Both the position numbers and the translations under genes were made by a program. The notes beneath the pieces are model-generated. The model did no database searches and was not told the DNA's origin. It saw only the letters and a list, made by a program, of their open reading frames with translations. A DNA stretch of 64,000 bases from Clavaria fumosa (taxonomy: Eukaryota > Basidiomycota > Agaricomycetes > Agaricales > Clavariaceae): NCBI GenBank assembly GCA_951802425.1, contig OX637806.1:620001-684000 (forward strand). Direction: 5' to 3'. Positions 8,376-18,477 of the stretch are shown here, one piece after another. Positions within the stretch are counted from its first letter, which is position 1; every line of letters starts with the position of its first letter.

Positions 8376-11300
8376 AGGCTGGGCGTCTCGACCTGCCAAC
8401 TTCGCCTTGTCAGGGTATTGCTGGAAGAAGTCCCGGAGCAACAGTGCAACGTTAGTGAGGTTGCGACGAGGTTCCCAGGTGTTCTCCTCTGCAGGGTATC
8501 CTAACCACTTCACCAAATACTTCACTCCCCGTCCAACCTTCTTGACATCAAGAATTTCCTCCACCTCATACTCCAAGTGGTCATCGTCAATCGTGGGGGG
8601 TGGGGGTGGAGGCAAGTTCTGGGAAGGGAAAGAGGGAGCAATATACGGGGTGAGTAGCAACTCATTGAAAACCCGGTGAATGCGCCATGCTCGGGGGAGC
8701 TTGAGTCGGTATGCTGCTGGTCCAACCTTCTCTTCGATGGTGAAGGGTCCAGCCCGCTTGTTATCAAGCTTCTTGGATGGTCGATCCATTTTCAGGTTCC
8801 GGGTATCCAGCCAGACTAAGTCCCCCTTTGAGTATTCACGACTCGGGCGCTTTCCTTTATCATAGCTAGCCTTCATCGCATCTGCCGCCTTCCCCATTGC
8901 ATCCCTGGCTGCTCTTCGGGATTCCGTGAGCTTGGCCATCCACTCGTCTGCTGCAGGGTTCACTTCAGAGGGCGGCCGGATACCACCATTCCAAGGGTGC
9001 CGGCCATACTCCAGATAGAAAGGTGTGAATCCAGTGGCTGAGTGCTCACGGTTATTGAGCGCGAATTCGGCTGTGGATAGCCACTCTGCCCAATCATCCT
9101 GCAGATGGTCAACATAGGCCCGGAGATACACTTCAACCTCCTGATTGACCCGCTCTGTCTGTCCATCTGTTTGTGGGTGGAAGGCAGTGCTCGGGTTCGC
9201 CTTAACTCCAATCATCCCATAAAACTCCCTCATGAATCTGGACACAAATTGGGTTCCCCGGTCACTCACAACTTTCTGCGGGACTCCATGGTCGCGGAAG
9301 ACCCGGTCTCGAAGGATCCGAGCAGCACCAAGTCCCGTGAGGTCAAGGCCAATAGCTTCGATGAGAGTTCGTTTCGTAAACTTGTCGACAATGACAAGGA
9401 TCGCATTGTGACCACGTGAGAGGGGGAAAGGTCCAACAATGTCCCAAGAGATGACTGCCCAGGGGCTCTCAGGGACAGGGTGCGGATGGAGTGGAGCGGC
9501 GCGCCTGGTACGATCAGGCTTGATTCGTTGGCATGTCTCACATCCACCTGCATACCGATTGGAATCCTTCACCATGCCCACCCACCAATAGGACCTCAGC
9601 AGAGCCGCCCTCAGTTTCCGTGGACCAGGGTGTCCTGCGATGGGGAGGTCATGCTCAAAGGTGAGCACTGCCTCACGTGCTTCTGGGGGCACCCAAGTGA
9701 TTTCTGCCTTCCGCCAGAGTCCCATCCGATCTCTCGTCCACTCATCATCAAGCTCCTCCGGCTTCTGCACATATACCGCACTGTTTTTCTGGAGTAGCGT
9801 CTCCATCTCCGATGTGAACGATGTGCGGGTCTCAGCCTCTGGGAAGACCTGTACTGGTGCATCCTCCTCCACCATCTCTCCATAGTCTGGCCTCCGTGAG
9901 AGTGCATCTGCTTTCGTGTTTGACTTCCCAGTACGGTACTTGATCTCGAAGTCAAAGCACTGGAGCTCTCCAACCCAACGGACCTGCCTCGGTTTCAACT
10001 TCTGGGGCTTCCGGAAGTACTGGAGGTTAGCATGGTCCGTCCAGATTTCGATAGTCTCTTCCACCCCAATCAGGTAAGCCCGCCACTCGCGTAGTGCCCG
10101 GATTACAGCCAGGAACTCCTTGTTGTACACATCGTAATTCTTCTCAGCTGCAGTGAGGGCTTTGGAGATGTAGTCTACAACTCTCCAAGTCCCATCCACC
10201 TGCTGCTGTGAGAGAACTCCTCCAGTCGCCAAGTTGCTCGCATCTGTTTCTACCTTCCATCTCCCTTTGTCTTGTGGTAGAGCCAAGACCGGGGCTGATA
10301 CTAGCGCCAGGCGGAGATCTTGGAAGGCTGCTTCCTCCTCCTCCTCCCATCTCCACGGGACTTTCCCTGTCAGCCGGAAGAGTGGTTTTGCCCGGGCAGA
10401 GAGATTTGGGATGTGCCGGCGGAGGTAGTTCAGCATCCCGTTGAATCTTTGTACCTATTTCACATTTTTCGGTCTGGGCCAGTTACGGATCGCTGCGCCT
10501 TTAGCTGGGTCATGCTCTAGACGGTTGTGGGAGATCTTCATCCCCAGGAAGAAAACCTCACTCTTCTCGAACTCGCACTTGCTGAGTCTGAGACACAGGC
10601 CATTCTCCCCAAACTTCTTCAAGACCCGATCCATCCAATACCGATGTGTAGCCAAATCCTCTGCAAACACTATAACATCATCGACATAGGCTCGGACATG
10701 CCCCCCTGCAATCTCTTCTCTCAACACATGGTTCATGAAGCGCTGGAAGGTTGCAGGCGCATTCTGCAGCCCAAACCACATAACTGCCGGTTTGAAGAGT
10801 CCACGGGGCGTTAGGAAAGCACAGCGGTGCTGATGTTCTGGCCAGACCTGCATCGATGGGAAACCTCCCTTCGCATCAATCTTGGAATAGATGGTCGCCC
10901 CCTTTAACACATCCACAGTGTCTCGTATGAGGGGGAGGGGGTACTTGTCTTTGATTAGATACGAGTTCAGCCTAGAGTAATCGATAATCGGCCGCAGCTT
11001 GTCCTTCTCACGTTTGAAGAAGAAGGGGCTCGCGTACGGGGACTTCGAAGGTCGGATTCGTCCAGAAGCTAGCTGCTCATCCACCCAGCGATTCATTTCC
11101 ACCATCTCTTCTCGCGTCAGAGAGTATAGCTTAGAGGAGAGGTGTCCAGGGTCTGTTTTAAACTCGATTTTGATATCAAAGTCAGGGCGGGAGCGGGGGA
11201 GCTCATCCCACTTTGCTTCACTAAAAACCAAAGGGTAGCGGCTGGGCCAATCAGGGGTAGGGCCAGTGTTGGGAAAACGGGTGTCCGGGATACTGGCCGA

Positions 11301-11996
11301 GGCCAGGGTACTTGCTTTTGGTGGACCTGAGGGTCGAACAGGGGACCGGTGGCTGTGTGGGGAGGAGGCACAGGAGTTGGGGCAGCGGGTGAGCCTTACT
11401 TCAGCTTTCACCCAGTCAATCTCTGGATTATGACGCTTTAGCCAATCATGCCCAAGGATCGCCGTGTGGGACTGAGTCTTCCCTAGCAGGAAGTGGATCC
11501 GCTCCTGGTGGTCGCCAACCGTCACAAGCAGCTCCATCCCATACCGGATCTTACCATCTCTGTTCTGTGTTCCATCCACATTATACATGGTGATTGGATT
11601 CAGCAAGGGAGATGGTTCCAATCCCACTTTTTTCGCCCACTCCAAGTCCATAAAGCAGTTGGTGCAGCCTGAGTCGACAAGGGCTTTCGTAGTTGCCCCT
11701 TTGCCAGTGCTGAGAGCCTCCAGGTGCACCTGGATGGAGAGCTCTCGGGGCATACGCAATAGGGTGTCCTTCAGCACCTCTGCAAGGTGCTTTGTTGGCT
11801 CCACTTGGCTGCTAGTCCCCTTTTCTCTTTTCGGTATTTCACTTTTAGCGGTTTCCGTTTCCGCTTTGTCCTTCACCTCAGCCCCAATCCGGGTGTGTCT
11901 CCGCTGCAAGATAGTGTATTTTGGGATACTAGCTGCGGGTACAGGGACGGGAGGGGGGCTGGGATATCTACTCCTGAGACTCCAGTTCGGACTCAC
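8373..11996 (-). pseudogene. pol: Pol of nested element with one internal amber stop
   Basis: A single frame of 1,208 codons runs from the gag stop to 8373, broken once by TAG at 10457-10455. The stop falls between the reverse transcriptase (YVDDVIVFAEDL active site) and the RNase H domain, in a KNVK-stop-VQRF context. The outer element has KNVKELQRF there, so one G-to-T change of a Glu codon (GAG) explains it. Before the stop: protease (LVDSGCTNCF) and RT. After it: RNase H (TDAS), integrase HHCC finger, the DDE core (WDIVG, SDRG, TERVNQE) and a chromodomain (YEVEEILD to TWEP). The frame opens with GTG overlapping the gag TGA, so expression needs -1 frameshifting. An otherwise intact reading frame suggests the mutation is recent. 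Confidence 0.88.
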
Positions 11997-12994
11997 TGGG
12001 CCTCGTCTCCAAAATCCGGCTCTTCAACAGGAGCCCTCTTCTCTCTCTCGAGCAAATCCAGGCGGTCTCGGAGCAGTGCGATCTCGTTCTCATAGTCCTC
12101 TGCACTACGTGCCTGGCTTTCCACGGCGCGGATCTGCGGCCTCGGGATATGCGGACGTGTGTCCTGGAGCTGGCAGTCTCTCACCATGTGACCAGCTTGG
12201 CCACATCGGAAGCAGGTGCGCAACACTCCAGGGGCACGGGCACGATCCACCACCATGGCATCACCGGCATTGGTGGGACGCGGCATGGTGGGAGGGGCAG
12301 GGGTGCGGGCCAGAGGCTGGGCCAGGAAGGGACGGGGGGCTGGGGCGAAGCGGGTTTGTTGAGGGAGGGGGCGGCTGGTTGCGGGCAGAGCAGGACGCAC
12401 AGAGTTCTGTTGTGCGATGACTCCGTTGAGGCGATGCTGCTGAGCATCTAGCTTTTCGGCAAGTGCCTTCCACTGCACGTAGGTCTCTGGCATTGGCGAA
12501 ACACCATAGACCTTTCCCACTAGCCTCCTGCTCAGATTCGACTCCAGCCAACGGACCAGGATGTCCGAATTGGCCACTTCTGTCATCCCTGCTCTTCGGA
12601 ACATTGTTTCGAACTTTGCGAAGAACTCAGGTGCCGTCATGACACCCTGTTTCAACTTCGCAATATCTGCGAGGGCAGTCGCACGGTTGTTCGGGTCATC
12701 GAACGCTCGCTTCATCTCTTCCACAAATTCTGCCCAGGTTCCAACCTCGTTGTTACCCAGGATTTCCTCTCCCTTCACATTTGCCCATTCTGCGGCAAAC
12801 CCCTCACCAGTAATTTTGCTGAGGGTGTAGAGGACCTTTGCCAGGTCCGTGGCATAGATTATCGGATTCGCCATAAACAGGAGGCGGAGCGACCGGAGGA
12901 ATGTACGGAAATTTCTTTTTTGCCCATCGAATGGGGCGACGACTAAATCCAGCCTCGTGGCATGGACTTCAGGCGGGGCGACGTGGTCAGCCAT
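11993..12994 (-). CDS. gag: Gag of nested element
   Basis: 333 residues from the ATG at 12994 to TGA 11995-11993. The capsid-like region (PFDGQKRNFRTFLRSLR, then ITGEGFAAEWAN) closely parallels the outer Gag. A CCHC zinc knuckle CFRCGQAGHMVRDC lies near the C-terminus. A -1 slippery heptamer GGATTTT is at 12017-12011, five codons before the stop. The frame is also open 47 codons upstream of the ATG, back to a TAA at 13136-13138, so a longer N-terminus from a non-AUG or spliced start is possible. Confidence 0.88.
   Translation of the reverse strand: MADHVAPPEVHATRLDLVVAPFDGQKRNFRTFLRSLRLLFMANPIIYATDLAKVLYTLSKITGEGFAAEWANVKGEEILGNNEVGTWAEFVEEMKRAFDDPNNRATALADIAKLKQGVMTAPEFFAKFETMFRRAGMTEVANSDILVRWLESNLSRRLVGKVYGVSPMPETYVQWKALAEKLDAQQHRLNGVIAQQNSVRPALPATSRPLPQQTRFAPAPRPFLAQPLARTPAPPTMPRPTNAGDAMVVDRARAPGVLRTCFRCGQAGHMVRDCQLQDTRPHIPRPQIRAVESQARSAEDYENEIALLRDRLDLLEREKRAPVEEPDFGDEAQ
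12011..12017 (-). promoter_or_regulatory. -1 frameshift slippery heptamer GGATTTT
   Basis: Read on the minus strand as G GAT TTT in the gag frame, five codons before the gag stop. GGAUUUU is a slippery heptamer known from plant RNA-virus frameshifting, and MMTV pro/pol uses the related GGAUUUA. Position and spacing match the outer element's GGGTTTT. Confidence 0.55.
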
Positions 12995-13647
12995 CACAGA
13001 CCCTGGTGGTGGTGATGGGGTTTCGGGGACGTCGGTAACAGGGGAATCGGGGGGGAGCTGGGCTCGACCCGGTCTCGGACGCAGACGCTGTAAATAGAAT
13101 TCCGGGCCTTGGGCACTCAGGATTTCTTCGATCTCTTAGCAGTCCTGTCCTCTCAGGCTGCTCTCTATGTATCTAGGTACTTATAGAACTCTTATTCTAT
13201 AAAACTTGTTGCTAGCGTGGGGCCCAAATGGTGTCCCAGGTGGTCACTCCACAACTCCTAGTGAGTTGCCCGTGTGCCCTTCTGACAATGGTCACAGAGC
13301 AAGGGCCCTGTCCACTGGACCAGGAAACTACAGAAAAACTATGTATAGGGCCTTTCCGTGCCCTGTACACTACACGATTCACTGGTACGTAGCTGTAAAG
13401 CAAAGTTCCGGGCCTTTGGCACTCGGTGTCTCTTGGGGAGGGTCACAGTAGACTTCCTCTGGGTCTGGTCACGTGTATCTACACACAGTAAAAATTTCAC
13501 ACGGTTCTGTTGCACACCGTGGGCAGGGTAAAGAGAAAGAGGATGAGGGGGATAAGCTGTCACAGAGTGTGACAGTTTGAGATAGGGGTCCAGGCTAGCC
13601 GGGTTAGGACACGGGGCTAGGGCAGACAGGGGTTGATGTTAGTATTG
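12995..13647 (-). other. 5' leader of nested element
   Basis: About 650 bp between the 5' LTR and gag, minus strand. Only short frames (63 and 74 codons, without family features) are present, so the long ATG-less frame of the outer element has no full equivalent here. The last 47 codons before gag are open in the gag frame and Pro-rich. Confidence 0.6.
13634..13647 (-). other. Primer-binding site of nested element, probably self-primed
   Basis: Right after the 5' LTR the minus strand reads CAATACTAACATC. Ten bases (13645-13636) pair perfectly with ATGTTAGTAT in the LTR (13710-13701), just downstream of the expected start site about 34 bp from the TATA box. No TGG for a tRNA end is present. 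The second base makes the same A-C mismatch as in the outer element. Confidence 0.65.
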
Positions 13648-13952
13648 TGTCAGACTTAGTCTCACGGTTCACACAACTTAACGTAAGGTCGATGATGACG
13701 ATACTAACATAAGGGGAAAAGGGTACAAGTAAGAAAGCGACGTAGTATATATAGCGAGAGGTTCGGGAGTTGCCGGCGTTCCCACGCTCGGACCCCGTGC
13801 GTCACGTGATGCGTCCAGGCCCGGGTCACGTGATGTTCCCATTATGTAAGCCACCACCCGTTCGGGTCACGTGACTCGTCCGCAAACTTCCCACAACTCT
13901 TTTGCAATCCTTTCTTGGCCTTTCCAACCTGCTTATGTAAGCGATCCTGACA
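13648..13952 (-). repeat. 5' LTR of nested element
   Basis: 305 bp, 304 identical to 8057-8361. It contains the TATATATA box (13746-13753) that would drive transcription leftward, with three TCACGTGA palindromes upstream of it in that orientation. Confidence 0.95.
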
Positions 13953-13957
13953 CGTAC
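13953..13957. repeat. Target-site duplication (CGTAC), right copy
   Basis: Second copy of the CGTAC created when the nested element inserted into the outer pol gene. Confidence 0.92.
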
Positions 13958-14951
13958 CCTCATCGAAGCGATCGGTTTCGACTTGACGAGCCTGGGAGCT
14001 GCGAGGATCCTCCGCGACCGAGTATTCCGGAACCACGGAATCCCCCAGAAGGTCGTCAGTGACCGTGGCCCACAATTCGTCTCTCGATTCATGAAGGAAT
14101 TCTACCAGATGATTGGGATAAAGGCTAACCCAAGTACCGCCTTTCACCCCCAAACCGACGGACAAACAGAGCGAGTAAATCAGGAGATCGAGACCTACCT
14201 GCGAGGATATGTCGACCACCTCCAGGATGACTGGGCAGAGTGGTTGAGCACAGCGGAGTTTGCGCTGAATAACCGGGAACACTCCGCGACAGGCTATACG
14301 CCCTTCTTCTTGGACTACGGCCGACACCCCTGGAATGGAGGCATACACCCACGGACAGAAGTGAACCCAGCTGCGGATGAGTGGATGGCGAAGTTGGAAG
14401 AGTCGCGACGCGCTGCCAAAGAGGCCATGGAGAAAGCCGCGCTAGCAATGAAGAAAAGCTATGACAGCGGAAAGCGACCTAGCCGCGAGTATGGGAAGGG
14501 AGACTTAGTTTGGCTCGACACGCGAAACTTGAAAATGGACCGCCCAAACAAGAAACTCGACAACAAACGCGCTGGACCCTTCGCTATCATAGAGAAGGTG
14601 GGGCCAGCTGGATACCGCCTCAAACTGCCCCCGGCCTGGCGAATCCATGACGTATTTAATGAGTTGCTCCTCACCCCGTTCATCCCTCCTTCTTTCGCTT
14701 CTCAAGCCCGACCACCTCCGCCCCCCCCGACCATCGACAACGACCATTTGGAGTATGAGGTCGAAGAGATCCTGGATGTGAAGAAAGTAGGACAAGGAGT
14801 GAAGTACCTGGTAAAGTGGCAAGGCTACCCCATCGAAGAGAATACTTGGGAACCCCGCCAGAACCTTACCAACACCGCAATTCTCCTCCGCGACTTCTTC
14901 CTCAGACACCCGGATAAGGCGCAATTGGCCGGTCGAGACGCCCAGCCTTGA
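13958..14951 (+). CDS. pol: Pol of outer element, second part (integrase C-half, chromodomain)
   Basis: Continues the outer pol frame after the nested insertion. It carries the other two integrase catalytic residues, Asp in SDRG and Glu in TERVNQE, with D-D-35-E-like spacing to the Asp in the first part. A GPF/Y-like region follows (RAGPFAI near 14565-14590), then a chromodomain at 14750-14900 (YEVEEILD ... YLVKWQGY ... TWEPRQNL). In fungi such chromodomains guide integration to methylated-histone chromatin. The stop at 14949-14951 touches the polypurine tract. As a separate fragment it is not expected to be translated. Confidence 0.9.
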
Positions 14952-14960
14952 GGAGGGGGC
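14949..14960 (+). other. Polypurine tract of outer element
   Basis: TGAGGAGGGGGC precedes the 3' LTR by two bases and overlaps the pol stop codon. It is the expected plus-strand primer. Confidence 0.7.
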
Positions 14961-14962
14961 CA

Positions 14963-15541
14963 TGTCAGGATCCATTACGTAAGCCGCCGTCACTAAGTCC
15001 GCAACGCACTGGGATTTGGTTACGAGGACCGAGTATGGGACCACGTGACCCCCTGCGATCTTAAGCGCCCGCCCGCAACCTCAACTCCACACTCGCGACC
15101 CCCCTGGCGCTTATAGGCCCGCGACCAGCACCCATCACGTGCCCCCACCCACGTTCCTTGAGATTTCCCACGCTTTGCAATTCGTGATGGAGGCGGATCA
15201 GCTAAAATGCCTCTGACGTGCCCCATCAACCAATCTAACCTAAACGGGCTTAATTGAGGTCTCCCCTCGGGCAGCCAAGACCGCGCCAAGCATTCCCTCT
15301 GTCGTCTTCCCCACGTTCGTACCTCGCCACTACCTTCCTTATTCGGTATCCCCTTTTCCCTTTGTTGCCTCCCCTATCCTGCACGACTCAGAGCGCGTAG
15401 CCTCGTTTCTCTTACTTATGACTCACTCCCTACACAGCCCCCTTCCCCCGGTATATATAACGCCTTGTAATGAGTGTAGGCCCTCACGTTGAAATCGAGC
15501 TTCTTTCCCCTTCTCGCTTCTGTGAGGGACTCGGACTGACA
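14963..15541 (+). repeat. 3' LTR of outer element
   Basis: 579 bp with TGTCAG/CTGACA ends, followed directly by the second GAGGC. It differs from the 5' LTR at 15097 (G for A) and 15329 (A for G). Confidence 0.95.
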
Positions 15542-15546
15542 GAGGC
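15542..15546. repeat. 3' target-site duplication (GAGGC) of outer element
   Basis: Matches 3018-3022 exactly, showing that both element ends are intact. Confidence 0.9.
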
Positions 15547-15693
15547 CTGGGGAATGCACTCTACAATGGTAATGACAGAATTAGAAATGCCTTTATTCCA
15601 TTAAACAGAGGTTGCATCTTGCATTGAGTGGAGCAGCAATCGCTGGCAGTCACATTGGTCAATCTCGTAAAGAAAATTGAGTAAATAAATACA

Positions 15694-15795
15694 GTCAAGA
15701 ACTAGTTCTTGACCATGTTTTTTGTAGCCTCAAGTTTTTGACTGGTTTTTAACCGTCTAAAACCCCCTTTGTTAAAAACCAGTACTGCAGTACTG
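15694..15795. repeat. Cluster of perfect palindromes and an inverted repeat
   Basis: GTCAAGAACTAGTTCTTGAC (15694-15713) is a perfect 20-bp palindrome. CTGGTTTTTAAC (15742-15753) is inverted at 15771-15782 around a 17-base loop. CAGTACTGCAGTACTG (15780-15795) is a perfect 16-bp palindrome overlapping the right arm. Three dyads within about 100 bp is far above chance. The stretch may be the remnant of a terminal-inverted-repeat element or a protein-binding or cruciform-forming region. The function is unknown. Confidence 0.8.
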
Positions 15796-15846
15796 TATTT
15801 AACACATCACACACTAACAGACAGCGGAGTTTCAATGAATACACCA

Positions 15847-15963
15847 CAGACCTGATACAAGTACACAATCAGTTTCCGACACCAAAGACCCAATACAAGT
15901 ACACAATCAGTTTCCGACACCAAAGACCCAATACAAGTACACAATCAGTTTCCGACACCAAAG
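15847..15963. repeat. 38-bp tandem repeat overlapping a stop codon
   Basis: Two full 38-bp units (15870-15907, 15908-15945) are flanked by partial units (15847-15869 and 15946-15963). The right-hand partial unit contains the last five codons of the adjacent minus-strand gene, and the stop codon straddles the unit border. The array has therefore grown from or into the coding end. Confidence 0.9.
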
Positions 15964-18126
15964 AGAGCCAATCCCAACTTGACAATAGAGGCAGCTGTGC
16001 GAATATTATCATTTTCCATGTGACGTTTTGCATATTTATCCTGTTGGTCCCTGGATGATGTGGGTGGGCTTGGGCTCCGAGTTGGCATTGGGGCACTCTG
16101 TTCGAGCACTTCCCTCGAGGCTTCGTCCCATTTGCTTTCAACCCATTCTGATACTGGCGGCATCAGCTCTTCCGGAGGTGGGATGAAGCGCTGATTCGTG
16201 TAGGCATCCATCAACGGCCACTTTTCAATCATCATACAAATCACCTGCCAAAAAGAAATTTTTGTAAACACAAGGAGATTCCCAGAGGAATGCACATACT
16301 CCATGAAAGTAGTCCGGAGAATGCAGAGCTTCCATAGTTAGGAATGTGCACCATCCGTTCATATCTAGGCACGGTAGCACCATCTTCCGATCGGAATCAT
16401 ATTCATTGACTTCTCGCATTGAGAATTCTATCCCAAGGCTTGTCCATCCTTGTTTAAACCAGTCCAGCAGGTCCTCATCCTAAAAGACTGGGTCAATATT
16501 TGAAAAGCTCCCTGTGTGAAGAAGCATACCAGAATTCTATCCGCATATACCTGGTTGTCCATTTCCCTATACCACCAAACGAGATCAAACAGGGCCACAT
16601 TATCCGCCGGATTCGTTCGCGGTGTGGCATTCTTGAGTACGTAGTCAAAAGTAGCAGCTGCAAATCGCTTGAACTTTGGGGTTGCCAGAACAACCTCTTC
16701 AGTCTCAGTGATTAGTGGATCCCGCCAGCTCTGTTTCCCTGCGGTTGCGAAAGCCGCACCTACGGCTTCCGCTACCGCTTCATCAGGCACCTCGAGGAAG
16801 AATGAACGGGGAATTTTCGGGAAAGGGTGTCCAGTCTCTGGGTCTATCAGCTTCCAGGAGTTTATAAGGCGGTTGCCGGTTTTGTGAGCGTCGTCGGGTG
16901 TCAAATTGCTGGTAATAGCCATGGTTGCCCATTGGTCAATGTCAAAGCAAGGGTGCATCCCTTCACCCGCTCTGAGAAATGGAATTATCTCCGAGGTTGG
17001 CCGCAGAGTAGCCCCAGTGAACATTTCCTCCGGTATTGTGCACTAAGAGGGGGATCAGGACAGACAAAGTTTAGCCTAGTCGGCTGACCTCTTTCATGGT
17101 ATATGATATACTGAGGGCGTCGTAAACGGCGCGATGATCAGAAAAAGCATAAGTAGCCTGGAAAGGAGCTCAGCGTTTCTGAGGTTTGGACAGGATCCAT
17201 TAACCTTGCCTCGCTTAGTGTGGAACCGCCCTCCAACTCCAGCCAGAACCTCCTGCAGGGTGTGATCAGATCACTGGGCTCGTGGCGAGGAACAGCATGC
17301 TTGATGGTGTATAAGAAGATCTCCCGGTAGAGTCGGAGGTATCCAGGCGATGCCTTTCCAGAAACAAACAAGGTTGGACCATAAGTATCAAAGGCACCCG
17401 CGGGCTTCCCCATCGGCTCTGCGGGTGAATATGGTGGGGGAGATTGGTTCTGGGTAGCGGTTCCAACAGATGACGGTGCCGATCGTTGATCCTGCTTATG
17501 TGTTTTAAAACCAGCGGGGACAATGGTGACAAGGGACTTACTACCACGGTAGACGGAGAAGATGGTGCCTTGTTATCCAGTTTGAGAGCCCCAACATCAG
17601 GTAAAGATATACCGTCGCGACCCTTCGTTATTTCGGCATGTTTTTTAGCAAATGATTCAACAGCGCGTGGTGGAGCCGCCGAGCGTGGCACCAAAGGGAA
17701 AGGCTCTCCAGTCGAAGGATCGAGAAGCTCGAACTGCTGGATCATCTGGTTCATATCTTGCCATGCCAGGTCGGGATCCTTGAAGAAACATGTAGAGAGA
17801 AGCTGGATCCAGCCGTGCTTCAGAAGAGCAGCCACTTTGGTTGGGAAGCCTTCGACCTTTCGCATGACGAACGGGATAGATAATTGGCGATAGTACGTCG
17901 GTAAATTATCAAGTGGGATAGGCATGGAGTCTGGGGAGTGCCCAAGGTCTTCGAAGAGCCATCCCAGCTTCCCCGGCGTCAATTCCGTTGTTCTAGAGTC
18001 CTTGAACTCACTGTTTTCGATGATGTAACTGAATGCTGCGTCTGCGAAGCGCAAGAAGGCCTCAGAAGGCTTGCCCTCGTGGGAGAACAGCCGGGTCCAA
18101 AAGCTAGCATCGCCGATAGCTGCCAT
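15945..18126 (-). CDS. Unrecognised protein with three related modules
   Basis: Six exons (18126-17542, 17491-17210, 17157-17089, 17042-16530, 16479-16300, 16244-15945) give 642 residues; every intron is phase 0. The second intron needs a GC donor (GCAAGG, 17209). The protein holds three versions of one ~150-residue unit: F-x-RF-x2-A-x-F-x-Y near its start, a central Y(R/Y/D)-x-L-S-I-like segment, then a W-rich helix (LLKHGWIQLL in module 1, LLDWFKQGWTSL in module 3). A P-x-TG-x-PFP-x-(V/I)PRS tail is present in modules 1 and 2. Modules lie at about residues 10-175, 220-390 and 400-600. No signal peptide, membrane span or catalytic motif is seen. I do not recognise the family. Modules 1 and 2 are joined by a Ser/Pro-rich linker. 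Confidence 0.72.
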
Positions 18127-18477
18127 CGTGCAGTAGCGAGTGCAGTACGGTGGGAAGATATAAGGAAGACTGGGCGCTGTGGACGGTACGTCCAGGTGCC
18201 AGGCACCAGGCACTATCTCTAACTTAGTTAGACTCTAAGCGCCACACAGCACAAACCCGAGCCGACCACGTGGCTTGCGACCAATACAGCAAGCCGACGA
18301 CACCAGTAAGTTACTCGGAAATGGAATGATAACAGTCGACGTGGAAACGAAAAAAAAAAAACCAATTCTTGTTACAGGTTCCAGCGAATTAAAGATACAT
18401 AACTTGACATTCGTGCTGCCCAAGAAAAGAGAAAAACAACGGAGTGAGGGAAGAATATGTATAGGAAAGGAAAACCT
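18127..18477. other. Spacer between three-module gene and SET1
   Basis: About 350 bp holding the upstream region of the three-module gene and the 3' untranslated region of SET1 (both minus strand). There is an A-rich run near 18347-18361 and no gene. The frame of the three-module gene is open 29 codons upstream of the chosen ATG, so a start at 18213 is an alternative. Confidence 0.5.

Larger units (their letters stand above)
8057..13952 (-). mobile_element. Nested Ty3/gypsy chromovirus LTR retrotransposon
   Basis: 5,896-bp element in the opposite orientation to its host element, bounded by 305-bp LTRs and a CGTAC duplication. It encodes Gag and a full Pol with a C-terminal chromodomain. Its proteins are clearly related to those of the outer element over Gag, protease, RT, RNase H, integrase and chromodomain, but the LTRs and leaders are different, so it belongs to a sister family. 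The LTRs differ at one base (8302 G, 13893 A). It must be younger than the outer insertion. One in-frame TAG (10455-10457) interrupts pol, so the copy looks non-autonomous unless the stop is read through. Confidence 0.95.
3023..15541 (+). mobile_element. Outer Ty3/gypsy chromovirus LTR retrotransposon, interrupted by a nested element
   Basis: Full-length element bounded by 579-bp LTRs and a GAGGC duplication. Order: 5' LTR, leader with an ATG-less frame, gag, then pol (protease, reverse transcriptase, RNase H, integrase, chromodomain), polypurine tract, 3' LTR. The protease-RT-RH-IN order marks Ty3/gypsy, and the C-terminal chromodomain marks the chromovirus branch. A second element (8057-13952) with its duplicated CGTAC is inserted in the integrase core. 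Without it the element would be 6,618 bp and pol would be continuous in frame. The LTRs differ at two positions (3157/15097 and 3389/15329), so insertion was recent. No other disabling lesion is seen in gag or pol. Confidence 0.95.
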
